64,000 nucleotides of DNA. Source: Ectobacillus funiculus (lineage in GTDB: Bacteria; Bacillota; Bacilli; Bacillales; Bacillaceae_G). Shown piece by piece: positions 58,035-64,000 of this stretch. The stretch spans positions 62,001 to 126,000 of the forward strand of contig NZ_SCFM01000012.1 in assembly GCF_004138295.1 (NCBI RefSeq), in the 5' to 3' direction. Made by a program: the position numbers and the translations under genes. Within the stretch, counting starts at the first letter, position 1. Each line of letters starts with the position of its first letter. The notes under the pieces were generated by a model. The model made no database searches. It saw nothing but the letters and a program-made list of their open reading frames with translations, and was not told where the DNA came from.

Positions 58035-59213
58035 TTATTTTGTCGCTTGTACGACTTTATCAAGCACAGACTTGATTTCAGCTAAAGCCTTATCAGCTGC
58101 TGCTTTGTCCTTCGCTTTCGCAGCATCAAGGTACGCTTGTGTAGATGCTGTTAAAGCTGCTGTTTCCTGCTCGCCGATTAATGTCTTCAAGTCGCTCTCA
58201 ATCATGTTGATGAACAATGCGCCTTCCATGGCTGTAATGGCACCTTTATCTTCATTGAACATTTCTTGGCTTTCTTTATACTCAGAAAGCGCCACATTCA
58301 CCCAGCCACGTACAAATGTTTTGTTCACCAATGCTGGATCTAATGTTTTCACATCTGTTTGCAGATCAAATTGCTTTAAGATTGCATCGCCCTCTTCAGG
58401 AGAGTTCTTTTTCAAGTATGGATAGATTGCCTGGTAGAAAGCCCAGCCTTCTGCCTGCTCAATCTTTGCTGCTGTTGCATCAGTTTTTGCCTCCTCAGCT
58501 GCTTTTGTTGCATAACCGTTCGGCAGAGCACCTGTTGCAAAGTAGAATGTTTTCATAATTGTTTTATCAACCACCTGCTTGCCAAGTTGGAATGCAAGCT
58601 TATCTCCTTTGTCAATCGCTGCCTTCATTTCGCTGAAGCCGCCATTGATTGTATCTACCATCTTCGTTCCGTACGCTGCATCACGCTTTGTTACTGTGCC
58701 TTCAAGCACTTTATAGAACGTTAATGCTTCCTCATACTCTTCCTTTACTTCCTCTGTCTTGCCCCAATTTTCATCAATTTCTTTAAACTCATGACGCAAT
58801 GTTTGGAACAATTCCTTTTGCATCAATTTATCAAATAGCTGACGCGTGATAATTGGATCCATTTCTTTCTTTTTGCCCGCTTCTAGCGCTGCTGTAATCG
58901 TTTGGTCAATTTGCTCTGTAAATTCAGCATCACGTGCTTGTACAAGAGTTTGCAGGTTTTCTTTGTATAAAGTTGTTACCTTATCAAAATCAACTTCTTG
59001 TCCTGCCTTTGCTTTGTCTAGCTCTGTAACTGCATCCTTATACGCCTGCACGATTGCTTCTTTTGTTACTTCTGCTGTTGTCTCTTCTTTTTTCTCTGCT
59101 TGCTCTGTCTTTGTCTTTGTCTCTGTTGAGCCTGCAGTCTCCTGCTTAGCACATCCCGCAAATAAAATGGATGTTACCGCTGCTGCTGATAATACCTTTA
59201 ACTTCCAATTCAT
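58035..59213 (-). CDS. Fur-boxed helical lipoprotein
   Basis: A 392-residue lipoprotein with lipobox FAGC (Cys at about 21), a Thr/Glu/Lys-rich linker, then two similar helical modules (about 50-240 and 250-390). The first module resembles the FTR1-associated anchored protein at 52.7-53.5 kb. There is no GxHxxE motif of imelysin/EfeO proteins. Its promoter overlaps a Fur box, so it should respond to iron. Likely function, by inference, is a surface iron-binding partner of FTR1. It is transcribed alone. Confidence 0.75.
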   Translation of the reverse strand: MNWKLKVLSAAAVTSILFAGCAKQETAGSTETKTKTEQAEKKEETTAEVTKEAIVQAYKDAVTELDKAKAGQEVDFDKVTTLYKENLQTLVQARDAEFTEQIDQTITAALEAGKKKEMDPIITRQLFDKLMQKELFQTLRHEFKEIDENWGKTEEVKEEYEEALTFYKVLEGTVTKRDAAYGTKMVDTINGGFSEMKAAIDKGDKLAFQLGKQVVDKTIMKTFYFATGALPNGYATKAAEEAKTDATAAKIEQAEGWAFYQAIYPYLKKNSPEEGDAILKQFDLQTDVKTLDPALVNKTFVRGWVNVALSEYKESQEMFNEDKGAITAMEGALFINMIESDLKTLIGEQETAALTASTQAYLDAAKAKDKAAADKALAEIKSVLDKVVQATK

Positions 59214-59237
59214 GTCTTGCTCCCCCTATTTCTGTAC

Positions 59238-59252
59238 GTGATAACGATTTTC
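59238..59252. promoter_or_regulatory. second Fur-box-like site
   Basis: TGATAACGATTTTCA matches 13 of 15 positions of the 7-1-7 Fur box. It lies between the promoter and the lipoprotein start codon. Confidence 0.55.
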
Positions 59253-59266
59253 ACTTTAACTATCGT

Positions 59267-59296
59267 CATTATAGGAGAGAATAATTATCATTGTCA
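59267..59296 (-). promoter_or_regulatory. Fur-regulated promoter of the lipoprotein
   Basis: TTGACA, 18 bases, TATAAT on the minus strand. The spacer holds TGATAATTATTCTCT (59275-59289), a near-consensus Fur box. Confidence 0.85.
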
Positions 59297-59328
59297 ATGA
59301 GTTTTTCTTAGAAATGTTTACATTTAAA

Positions 59329-59356
59329 CTTAGCAAGATTAACAATATTCGTATAA
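59329..59356 (+). promoter_or_regulatory. orphan promoter-like sequence
   Basis: TTAGCA, 16 bases, TATAAT on the plus strand, pointing into a stretch without a gene that ends at the hairpin 59498-59529. Could start a small RNA; equally could be chance in AT-rich DNA. Confidence 0.35.
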
Positions 59357-59497
59357 TACATATATTTTATGTATAACAACATACTTAAAAATCATTTTAT
59401 TATGTTATCAAGAGTCGATTATTCATATTCGCGAGATTTGTGACAACGAAAAATCTACAGTCTCCTTAACAAGATAAAACAAACTATAGTAAGTTGA

Positions 59498-59529
59498 CCC
59501 AAAGGTCACTGAAAACGTGACCTTTTGGG
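59498..59529. terminator. hairpin at the end of the 55-residue gene
   Basis: CCCAAAGGTCAC pairs with GTGACCTTTTGGG over a seven-base loop. Neither side has a T run. It lies nine bases past the small gene's stop. Confidence 0.55.
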
Positions 59530-59537
59530 AATTAGCG

Positions 59538-59705
59538 TTACCCTTGAGGATCGGACGCGTCTACTTCATCCAATGACAGCTTGAAAACCTTCGTATACTC
59601 GCCTCGTTCTACCTCTTCCGGCGTTGCGCTTCGCTCAAGCTCCTGCCCACGGTCCAATCCAGGAGCAAGAACCGGTTCAGCTTCATTTGTGTTTTTTCGT
59701 TTCAT
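59538..59705 (-). CDS. 55-residue hydrophilic protein, unknown
   Basis: A short gene with AAAGGGGTG seven bases before ATG. The product is acidic, with the stretches EPVLAPGLDRGQELERSATP and EEVERGEYTKVFKLSLDEVD. No membrane span, cysteine or known motif. The codon pattern and ribosome site argue for a real protein. It lies alone between the Fur-regulated lipoprotein and trxA, with a hairpin after the stop. Confidence 0.68.
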   Translation of the reverse strand: MKRKNTNEAEPVLAPGLDRGQELERSATPEEVERGEYTKVFKLSLDEVDASDPQG

Positions 59706-59886
59706 AAGCCTGCACCCCTTTCATGTTATCCGTTCCCTTTTAATATAAGGAGTATACATGATAGCTTAACAACAGGACATGCCCCACTATGTTTTTAACC
59801 AAGTTGTCCACCTGGTCATTTACTTCATATAATGAAGGAATAAAAAAAGAAATCACCTTTTCTAACCCCTTGCTTCAAATCTGTCC
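59706..59886. other. intergenic, no gene seen
   Basis: Upstream of the 55-residue gene and downstream of trxA. AT-rich, no recognised structure. Confidence 0.35.
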
Positions 59887-59968
59887 ATAAAGAAAACTCG
59901 CCAATTGGTAAGCCATTAGGCGAAGACAGAGGCGTAGTTGCACTTATACTGTATTCCTAAAATTTCCT
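59887..59968 (+). repeat. IR134 repeat, right arm missing
   Basis: Head (CTCGCC-AATT-GGTAAG), a shortened middle and the left arm through CTAAAATTTCC are present. The right arm is replaced by the trxA terminator region. Confidence 0.85.
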
Positions 59969-59975
59969 GCAATAT

Positions 59976-60018
59976 AAAAAACCTGGCACTAAAGCTCACC
60001 TTTAGTGCCAGATTTTTT
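59976..60018. terminator. bidirectional terminator after trxA
   Basis: Perfect 12-base stem CTGGCACTAAAG / CTTTAGTGCCAG with a five-base loop, an A run on one side and a T run on the other. Confidence 0.9.
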
Positions 60019-60035
60019 ATGAACCGCATTTGAAA

Positions 60036-60350
60036 TTAGAAGTGCTTGGATACTAGCTCCACTAATGCTTCCTTCGGCTTATAGCCTAATGCTTTATCAA
60101 CGATTTGGCCATCTTTCATAACAAATAAAGATGGAATGCTCATTACTTCGAATTTTGCTGCTGTTTCTTGGTTTTCATCTACGTCTACTTTTACAACCTT
60201 CACTTTTCCGCCTAATTCTTCGTCAATTTCAACTAATACAGGAGCGATCATTTTGCAAGGTCCGCACCACGGTGCCCAAAAGTCAACTAGTACTAGACCT
60301 TCTCCTGTTTCATTCGTGAAAGTTTGATCAGTTGCGTTTACAATTGCCAT
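60036..60350 (-). CDS. trxA: thioredoxin
   Basis: Thioredoxin is the small dithiol reductant of the cytosol. The 104-residue protein has the active site FWAPWCGPCKMIAPV and the cis-proline region MSIPSLFVMKDG. AAGGAGG lies before the ATG. Normal length, and placed next to etfA as in B. subtilis. Confidence 0.98.
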   Translation of the reverse strand: MAIVNATDQTFTNETGEGLVLVDFWAPWCGPCKMIAPVLVEIDEELGGKVKVVKVDVDENQETAAKFEVMSIPSLFVMKDGQIVDKALGYKPKEALVELVSKHF

Positions 60351-60513
60351 TTTAAGTTCCTCCTTATAGCGAATCTAACCAAAAGTATATCACTATCTTT
60401 TCAGCGTGGCGAATATTATGTACCGTTATGTATTGTCTCAATTTGCTTTTTATTTATTCATGACTTGCATTCAAAAAGCAAAGCCTGAAAGAGATTATCC
60501 CATAGGCAAATGC

Positions 60514-60541
60514 AAAAAGCGAGAAGATCATCCCCTCTCGC
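60514..60541 (-). terminator. terminator after etfA
   Basis: GCGAGA / TCTCGC stem followed by TTTTT on the minus strand. Confidence 0.7.
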
Positions 60542-60554
60542 CCTTTAGATCATC

Positions 60555-61532
60555 CTATGAACGAACCGTCAGCTTTTTGAACTCCTCTGTGAGAAGCGGT
60601 ACAACCTCAAATAAATCACCAACAATGCCATAGTCTGCTACTTTAAAAATATTCGCTTCCGGATCCTTGTTAATTGCTACAATTACCTTTGAGTTGGACA
60701 TGCCAGCCAAATGTTGAATGGCTCCGGAAATACCGCAAGCAATGTATAGATCAGGGGTTACGACCTTTCCTGTTTGCCCGATTTGCAGCGAATAATCACA
60801 ATAGTCAGCATCGCATGCGCCGCGAGAGGCTCCTACTGCCCCTCCGAGCACCTTTGCAAGCTCCTGCAGCGGCTTAAAGCCTTCCGCGCTTTTCACACCG
60901 CGTCCGCCAGCAATAATTACCTTCGCTTCTGATAAATCTACACCCTCTGCTGTTTTGCGGACAACCTCCTTAATCGTCGTACGCAAATCCTTAATCGTAA
61001 CCGCAAGAGACTTCGTTTCACCTGTGCGGGACTCATCTAATGCAAGAGGTGCAATATTATTTGGCCGTACGGTCGCAAGAAGCAGGCCAGCTGTTATGAT
61101 TTTCTTTTCAAATGCTTTACCGGAATAAATCGGGCGTGTAAATACAACATTTCCTCCTGCAACCTCTAGGGCTGTTACGTCAGAAATGAGACCTGCGCCT
61201 AGCTTTGCGGCAATCCTTGGCGACAGATCCTTTCCAAGTGCTGTGTGCCCCATTACAAGACCTTCTGGCTGCTCTGCTTCCACCGCTGCTAAAACTGCCT
61301 GCGCATAACCATCAGATGTATAAGACTTCAGCTTTGCATCTTCTACTGTTATCACGCGGTCGGCACCGTATTGAATCAGCTGAAGAGCCAAGGAAGCCAC
61401 ACTCTCACCGATCAGAAGACCGATGACATCACCGCCCTCCGCCATTGTTTTTGCTGCGGACACGGCCTCAAATGACACATTTCTCAACGAACCGTCACGT
61501 ACCTCTCCTAAGACCAGTACCTTACGAGCCAT
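60555..61532 (-). CDS. etfA: electron transfer flavoprotein alpha subunit
   Basis: EtfA holds the FAD that receives electrons from acyl-CoA dehydrogenases. The 325-residue protein has the C-terminal FAD-binding signature region GRGVKSAEGFKPLQEL through YIACGISGAIQHLAGM. I chose the ATG at 61532, behind GGAGGTG. It follows etfB by 40 bases and ends the fadR-fadB-etfB-etfA run. Confidence 0.96.
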   Translation of the reverse strand: MARKVLVLGEVRDGSLRNVSFEAVSAAKTMAEGGDVIGLLIGESVASLALQLIQYGADRVITVEDAKLKSYTSDGYAQAVLAAVEAEQPEGLVMGHTALGKDLSPRIAAKLGAGLISDVTALEVAGGNVVFTRPIYSGKAFEKKIITAGLLLATVRPNNIAPLALDESRTGETKSLAVTIKDLRTTIKEVVRKTAEGVDLSEAKVIIAGGRGVKSAEGFKPLQELAKVLGGAVGASRGACDADYCDYSLQIGQTGKVVTPDLYIACGISGAIQHLAGMSNSKVIVAINKDPEANIFKVADYGIVGDLFEVVPLLTEEFKKLTVRS

Positions 61533-61572
61533 CTCATCCACCTCCGAGATATGTTTGGCGCTCTTCACAAAC

Positions 61573-62346
61573 TTAGACGACCTTTGCCTCCGTATGCAGC
61601 AGAGACACTAGCTCCTTCACTTGCTGAGCAAGATCACCCTGCAGCACCTTTCCTGCAGCTTTTTTTGGCGGTACGTACACCTCAATCGTCTTCGTTTTCG
61701 CTTCTACATCATCCTCTTCTAAATCAAGGTCATCAAGATCCATTCGGGCAAGCGGCTTTTTCTTTGCCTTCATAATTCCCGGTAAGGATGGATAGCGCGG
61801 TTCGTTTAAACCTTGCTGCGCAGTTACGAGAAGGGGAAGCGTTGTTTCCACCACTTCCGTATCTCCCTCTACATCGCGTTCGATGCGGACGTTCACGCCA
61901 TCAATCTCCAGCTTTGTAATTGTCGTTACATATGGAATGCCAAGTGCCTCTGCGACACGCGGACCAACCTGGCCGGATGCACCGTCAATTGCCACATTGC
62001 CCGCTAAAATTAAATCGGCAGCTTTATCTTTTAAATACTCTGACAATACTTTCGCCGTTGTATACTGATCACAGATTTCTACATCATCTTCAATATTTAT
62101 GAGTGCAGCCTTATCACAGCCCATCGCAAGCGCTGTACGCAGCTCCTTCTCCGCATCCTCGCCGCCAACTGTTACAACGGTCACCTCACCGCCCTTTGCG
62201 TCACGGACACGGATCGCTTCTTCAATCGCATACTCATCGTATGGATTTATAATAAACTCAGCTTCCCCATCATAAATACTGCCATTTTTAATAACAATCT
62301 TCTCTTCTGTATCGAACGTTCGCTTCATCAGTACGTAAATGTTCAT
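61573..62346 (-). CDS. etfB: electron transfer flavoprotein beta subunit
   Basis: EtfB pairs with EtfA and binds AMP. The 257-residue protein starts MNIYVLMKRTFDTEEKI and has NPYDEYAIEEAIRVRD and the beta-subunit signature region near VEGDTEVVETTLPLLVTAQQ. The ATG at 62346 follows GGAAGGGG. It lies between fadB and etfA. Confidence 0.96.
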   Translation of the reverse strand: MNIYVLMKRTFDTEEKIVIKNGSIYDGEAEFIINPYDEYAIEEAIRVRDAKGGEVTVVTVGGEDAEKELRTALAMGCDKAALINIEDDVEICDQYTTAKVLSEYLKDKAADLILAGNVAIDGASGQVGPRVAEALGIPYVTTITKLEIDGVNVRIERDVEGDTEVVETTLPLLVTAQQGLNEPRYPSLPGIMKAKKKPLARMDLDDLDLEEDDVEAKTKTIEVYVPPKKAAGKVLQGDLAQQVKELVSLLHTEAKVV

Positions 62347-62426
62347 TCCACATTCCCCTTCCGAAATGTAAAACATACAATGAATTACAAATATTCAGTT
62401 TATTTTTTTCGAAAAAATATAGGGAA

Positions 62427-63200
62427 TTATTTACCGCTGAACATAGGCTTACGTTTTTGTATAAATGCTTCGACTCCTTCTCGGCCATCCGGTGAAGTGA
62501 AGACGTTACCAAACAACTGGGCTTCGCGCTGCACGCCCTCATAATACTCAGACGTTTTCACTGTCTGAAGGAGCTCCAATACGGCACGAACAGAGGCTGT
62601 GCTCTTGCTTGCAGCCTTCTTCGCGAGCTTCATTGCTGCCTCCAGGTATTCCTCTTCTGGGTACGCAGCATTCGCAAGTCCCCACTGCACTGCCTGCGTT
62701 CCTGTAATCGGTTCGCCCGTTAGCATCATTTCAAGCGCCTTTGCTTTACCGACATAACGAGGTAAACGCTGTGTTCCCGCAAAGCCTGGAATAATACCAA
62801 GGTTTAATTCTGGTAAGCCGAGCTTTGCATTTTCGCTTACGATACGCATATGACACGCCATTGCCATCTCTAAGCCGCCGCCCAGTGCTGCACCATGAAT
62901 TGCCGCAATAACAGGCTTTTGATACTTCTCCAAACGCTCAAACACAATCTGACCGTTTTGCGCCAATTCCTCTGCATCCTTTGCCTCTTCAACGACTGTG
63001 AACTCTTTAATATCAGCGCCAGCAGAGAAAAAACGACCTTCGCCATGAATCACAATCGCTCGTACGCTATCGTTTTGCTCCAGTTCATCAAGCACTTCAG
63101 ACAATCTGCGAATAATTGCCGCCGCCATCGCATTTGCAGGCGGATTTTGAATTGTAAGGACAGCCACATACTCTTCCACTTTTACAGTAAGGAACCCCAT
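62427..63200 (-). CDS. fadB: enoyl-CoA hydratase FadB
   Basis: FadB (YsiB in B. subtilis) hydrates enoyl-CoA in beta-oxidation. The 257-residue crotonase-fold protein has the oxyanion-hole segments [10 protein letters not shown] and [20 protein letters not shown], and the catalytic glutamate region [20 protein letters not shown]. It lies 15 bases after fadR and shares its promoter. Confidence 0.94.
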   Translation of the reverse strand: MGFLTVKVEEYVAVLTIQNPPANAMAAAIIRRLSEVLDELEQNDSVRAIVIHGEGRFFSAGADIKEFTVVEEAKDAEELAQNGQIVFERLEKYQKPVIAAIHGAALGGGLEMAMACHMRIVSENAKLGLPELNLGIIPGFAGTQRLPRYVGKAKALEMMLTGEPITGTQAVQWGLANAAYPEEEYLEAAMKLAKKAASKSTASVRAVLELLQTVKTSEYYEGVQREAQLFGNVFTSPDGREGVEAFIQKRKPMFSGK

Positions 63201-63215
63201 ATGTATTACCCCCTT

Positions 63216-63803
63216 TTATTTTCGGCAGCCGCAAGCGTTTGCTAAAAGTTCATGCACCGTAGGAATCAAGGAAACCAAATCATATTTCCGCTCGCTCATC
63301 ACCCAGTTGGTCACCACTTCATCCAGCGTTCCGAATATCATTTGCCGTGCAATACGAACATTCAAATCGCTCTGAAACTCTCCTTTTTCAACACCCAGCA
63401 TCACAATCTCATCAATCACCCGTAGATATCCCTTTAGCACCTCATTAATACGCCAGCGAATTTCCTTATTCGACTGACGAAGCTCAAGCTGCGTCACAAC
63501 GGCAAGATGATGATTTTCCGCAAGCAAGGATAAATGGCTCTCAACTAACATAAATAACTTCTCTGCAGCACTCTCAATTCCTGCTGTCCGCTCTTTGATT
63601 ATTTCGACAAACTCTCCCATCTTCTCCTCGAACAAAGACACTAGAATATCTTCTTTATTTTTAAAATAAAGATAAATCGTACCATCTGCAACGCCCGCCT
63701 GCTTGGCGATTTTTGAAATCTGCGCCTGATAGTATCCATTCTCTGCAATCACAATTACAGCTGCATCAAGAATTTGAGAATATTTTGGCTTATTTTTCTT
63801 CAC
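63216..63803 (-). CDS. fadR: TetR-family fatty acid regulator FadR
   Basis: FadR (YsiA) represses beta-oxidation genes and is released by long-chain acyl-CoA. The 195-residue protein has the TetR helix-turn-helix (ISKIAKQAGVADGTIYLYFK) at about residues 30-50 and a helical ligand domain. I chose GTG at 63803, nine bases after GAGGAG; an upstream TTG in the frame would absorb the ribosome site. The exact FadR operator lies just upstream, so autoregulation is expected. Confidence 0.95.
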   Translation of the reverse strand: MKKNKPKYSQILDAAVIVIAENGYYQAQISKIAKQAGVADGTIYLYFKNKEDILVSLFEEKMGEFVEIIKERTAGIESAAEKLFMLVESHLSLLAENHHLAVVTQLELRQSNKEIRWRINEVLKGYLRVIDEIVMLGVEKGEFQSDLNVRIARQMIFGTLDEVVTNWVMSERKYDLVSLIPTVHELLANACGCRK

Positions 63804-63828
63804 ATTTAACTTCTCCTCTAACAAAAAA

Positions 63829-63846
63829 TGAATGACTATTCATTCA
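63829..63846. promoter_or_regulatory. FadR operator
   Basis: TGAATGACTATTCATTCA is a perfect palindrome apart from the centre and fits the FadR consensus TGAATGANTANTCATTCA exactly. It lies between the -10 and the fadR start. Confidence 0.95.
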
Positions 63847-63853
63847 TGTTATC

Positions 63854-63882
63854 ATCATACTGATAATCCCTTTTATTGTCAA
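63854..63882 (-). promoter_or_regulatory. sigma-A promoter of fadR-fadB-etfBA
   Basis: TTGACA, 17 bases, TATGAT on the minus strand, immediately upstream of the FadR operator. Confidence 0.85.
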
Positions 63883-63904
63883 TATGATCCTACCAAAGGA
63901 ATAC

Positions 63905-63939
63905 ATGGAAGCCATCCTCCCAAAAGAAAAGGCTTCCAT
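63905..63939 (-). terminator. hairpin after lcfA
   Basis: ATGGAAGCC pairs with GGCTTCCAT over a 17-base loop. No strong T run follows, so it is a weak terminator candidate. Confidence 0.5.
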
Positions 63940-63947
63940 AATTCCAA

Positions 63948-64000
63948 CTAATCTACCTTATCATTTGTATCCTCCTCTGCTAATACACGCCGCAAAACTT
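63948..64000 (-). CDS. lcfA: long-chain acyl-CoA ligase, C-terminal end
   Basis: Only the last 16 codons are in the window, reading VLRRVLAEEDTNDKVD then TAG. The VLRR pattern fits the C-terminus of AMP-forming acyl-CoA ligases. In B. subtilis lcfA lies upstream of fadR in this place. The identity rests on synteny and a very short match. Confidence 0.6.
   Translation of the reverse strand, partial: VLRRVLAEEDTNDKVD

Noticed and set aside
58035-59213. Lipoprotein as EfeO (imelysin-type)
   Set aside because: It lacks the GxHxxE motif and does not show the imelysin pattern; similarity is instead to the FTR1-linked anchored protein.

Overview
The window reads as chromosome of an endospore-forming member of the Bacillaceae. 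Most genes lie on the minus strand and follow the order known from Bacillus subtilis: minDC-mreBCD-radC-maf-spoIIB-folC-valS-ysxE-spoVID-hemAXCDBL-ysxC-lonA-lonB-clpX-tig-ysoA, then ysnB-rdgB-rph-gerM-racE-gerE, ysmA-sdhCAB-yslB-uvrC, and trxA-etfAB-fadB-fadR-lcfA. Genes that sit in these blocks in B. subtilis but are missing here include comC, the ilv-leu cluster, ysmB and lysC. The sequence is moderately AT-rich, and start codons include GTG (minC, minD, yslB, fadR) and TTG (racE, gerE).

Layout. 0.2-8.3 kb: division and shape genes, radC, maf, spoIIB, folC. 8.3-11.3 kb: valS behind a T-box leader. 11.4-14 kb: a small membrane protein and the spore genes ysxE and spoVID. 14-20.2 kb: the haem operon, with start/stop overlaps or short gaps. 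20.8-29.1 kb: proteostasis (ysxC, lonA, forespore lonB, clpX, tig). 29.4-32.3 kb: ysoA, then a decayed stretch with two gene fragments and a 48-codon gene. 32.4-38.3 kb: two tRNAs, ysnB-rdgB-rph, an eight-unit tandem array, gerM, racE, gerE. 38.7-43.2 kb: a 5'-truncated MocR-type regulator, two small genes, and a ykoS/ykoT glycosylation pair. 43.3-50.3 kb: ysmA, succinate dehydrogenase, yslB, uvrC. 50.3-59.7 kb: the least canonical segment, with a GT-C transferase, an FTR1 iron permease plus membrane-anchored partner, a four-gene overlapping glycoconjugate operon, and a Fur-boxed lipoprotein related to the FTR1 partner. 60-64 kb: trxA and fatty-acid oxidation genes under an exact FadR operator.

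The most striking feature is a dispersed non-coding repeat, called IR134 here, with a unit of about 134 bp. I count about 25 complete or partial units. They are all intergenic, and many begin within a few bases of a rho-independent terminator or a stop codon. Eight units form a head-to-tail array with an exact 134-bp period. Each unit has a small head hairpin and a large fold-back tail. Between copies the tail shows paired changes that preserve pairing at two positions, so the structure itself appears to matter.

The genes mostly work as housekeeping modules. The accessory content suggests two systems worth attention. One is an iron-uptake set built from FTR1 and two related helical surface proteins, both behind Fur-type promoters. 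The other is envelope glycan synthesis, with genes for a sugar epimerase, lipid-linked sugar transfer, a flippase-like membrane protein and an alkaline-phosphatase-superfamily enzyme.
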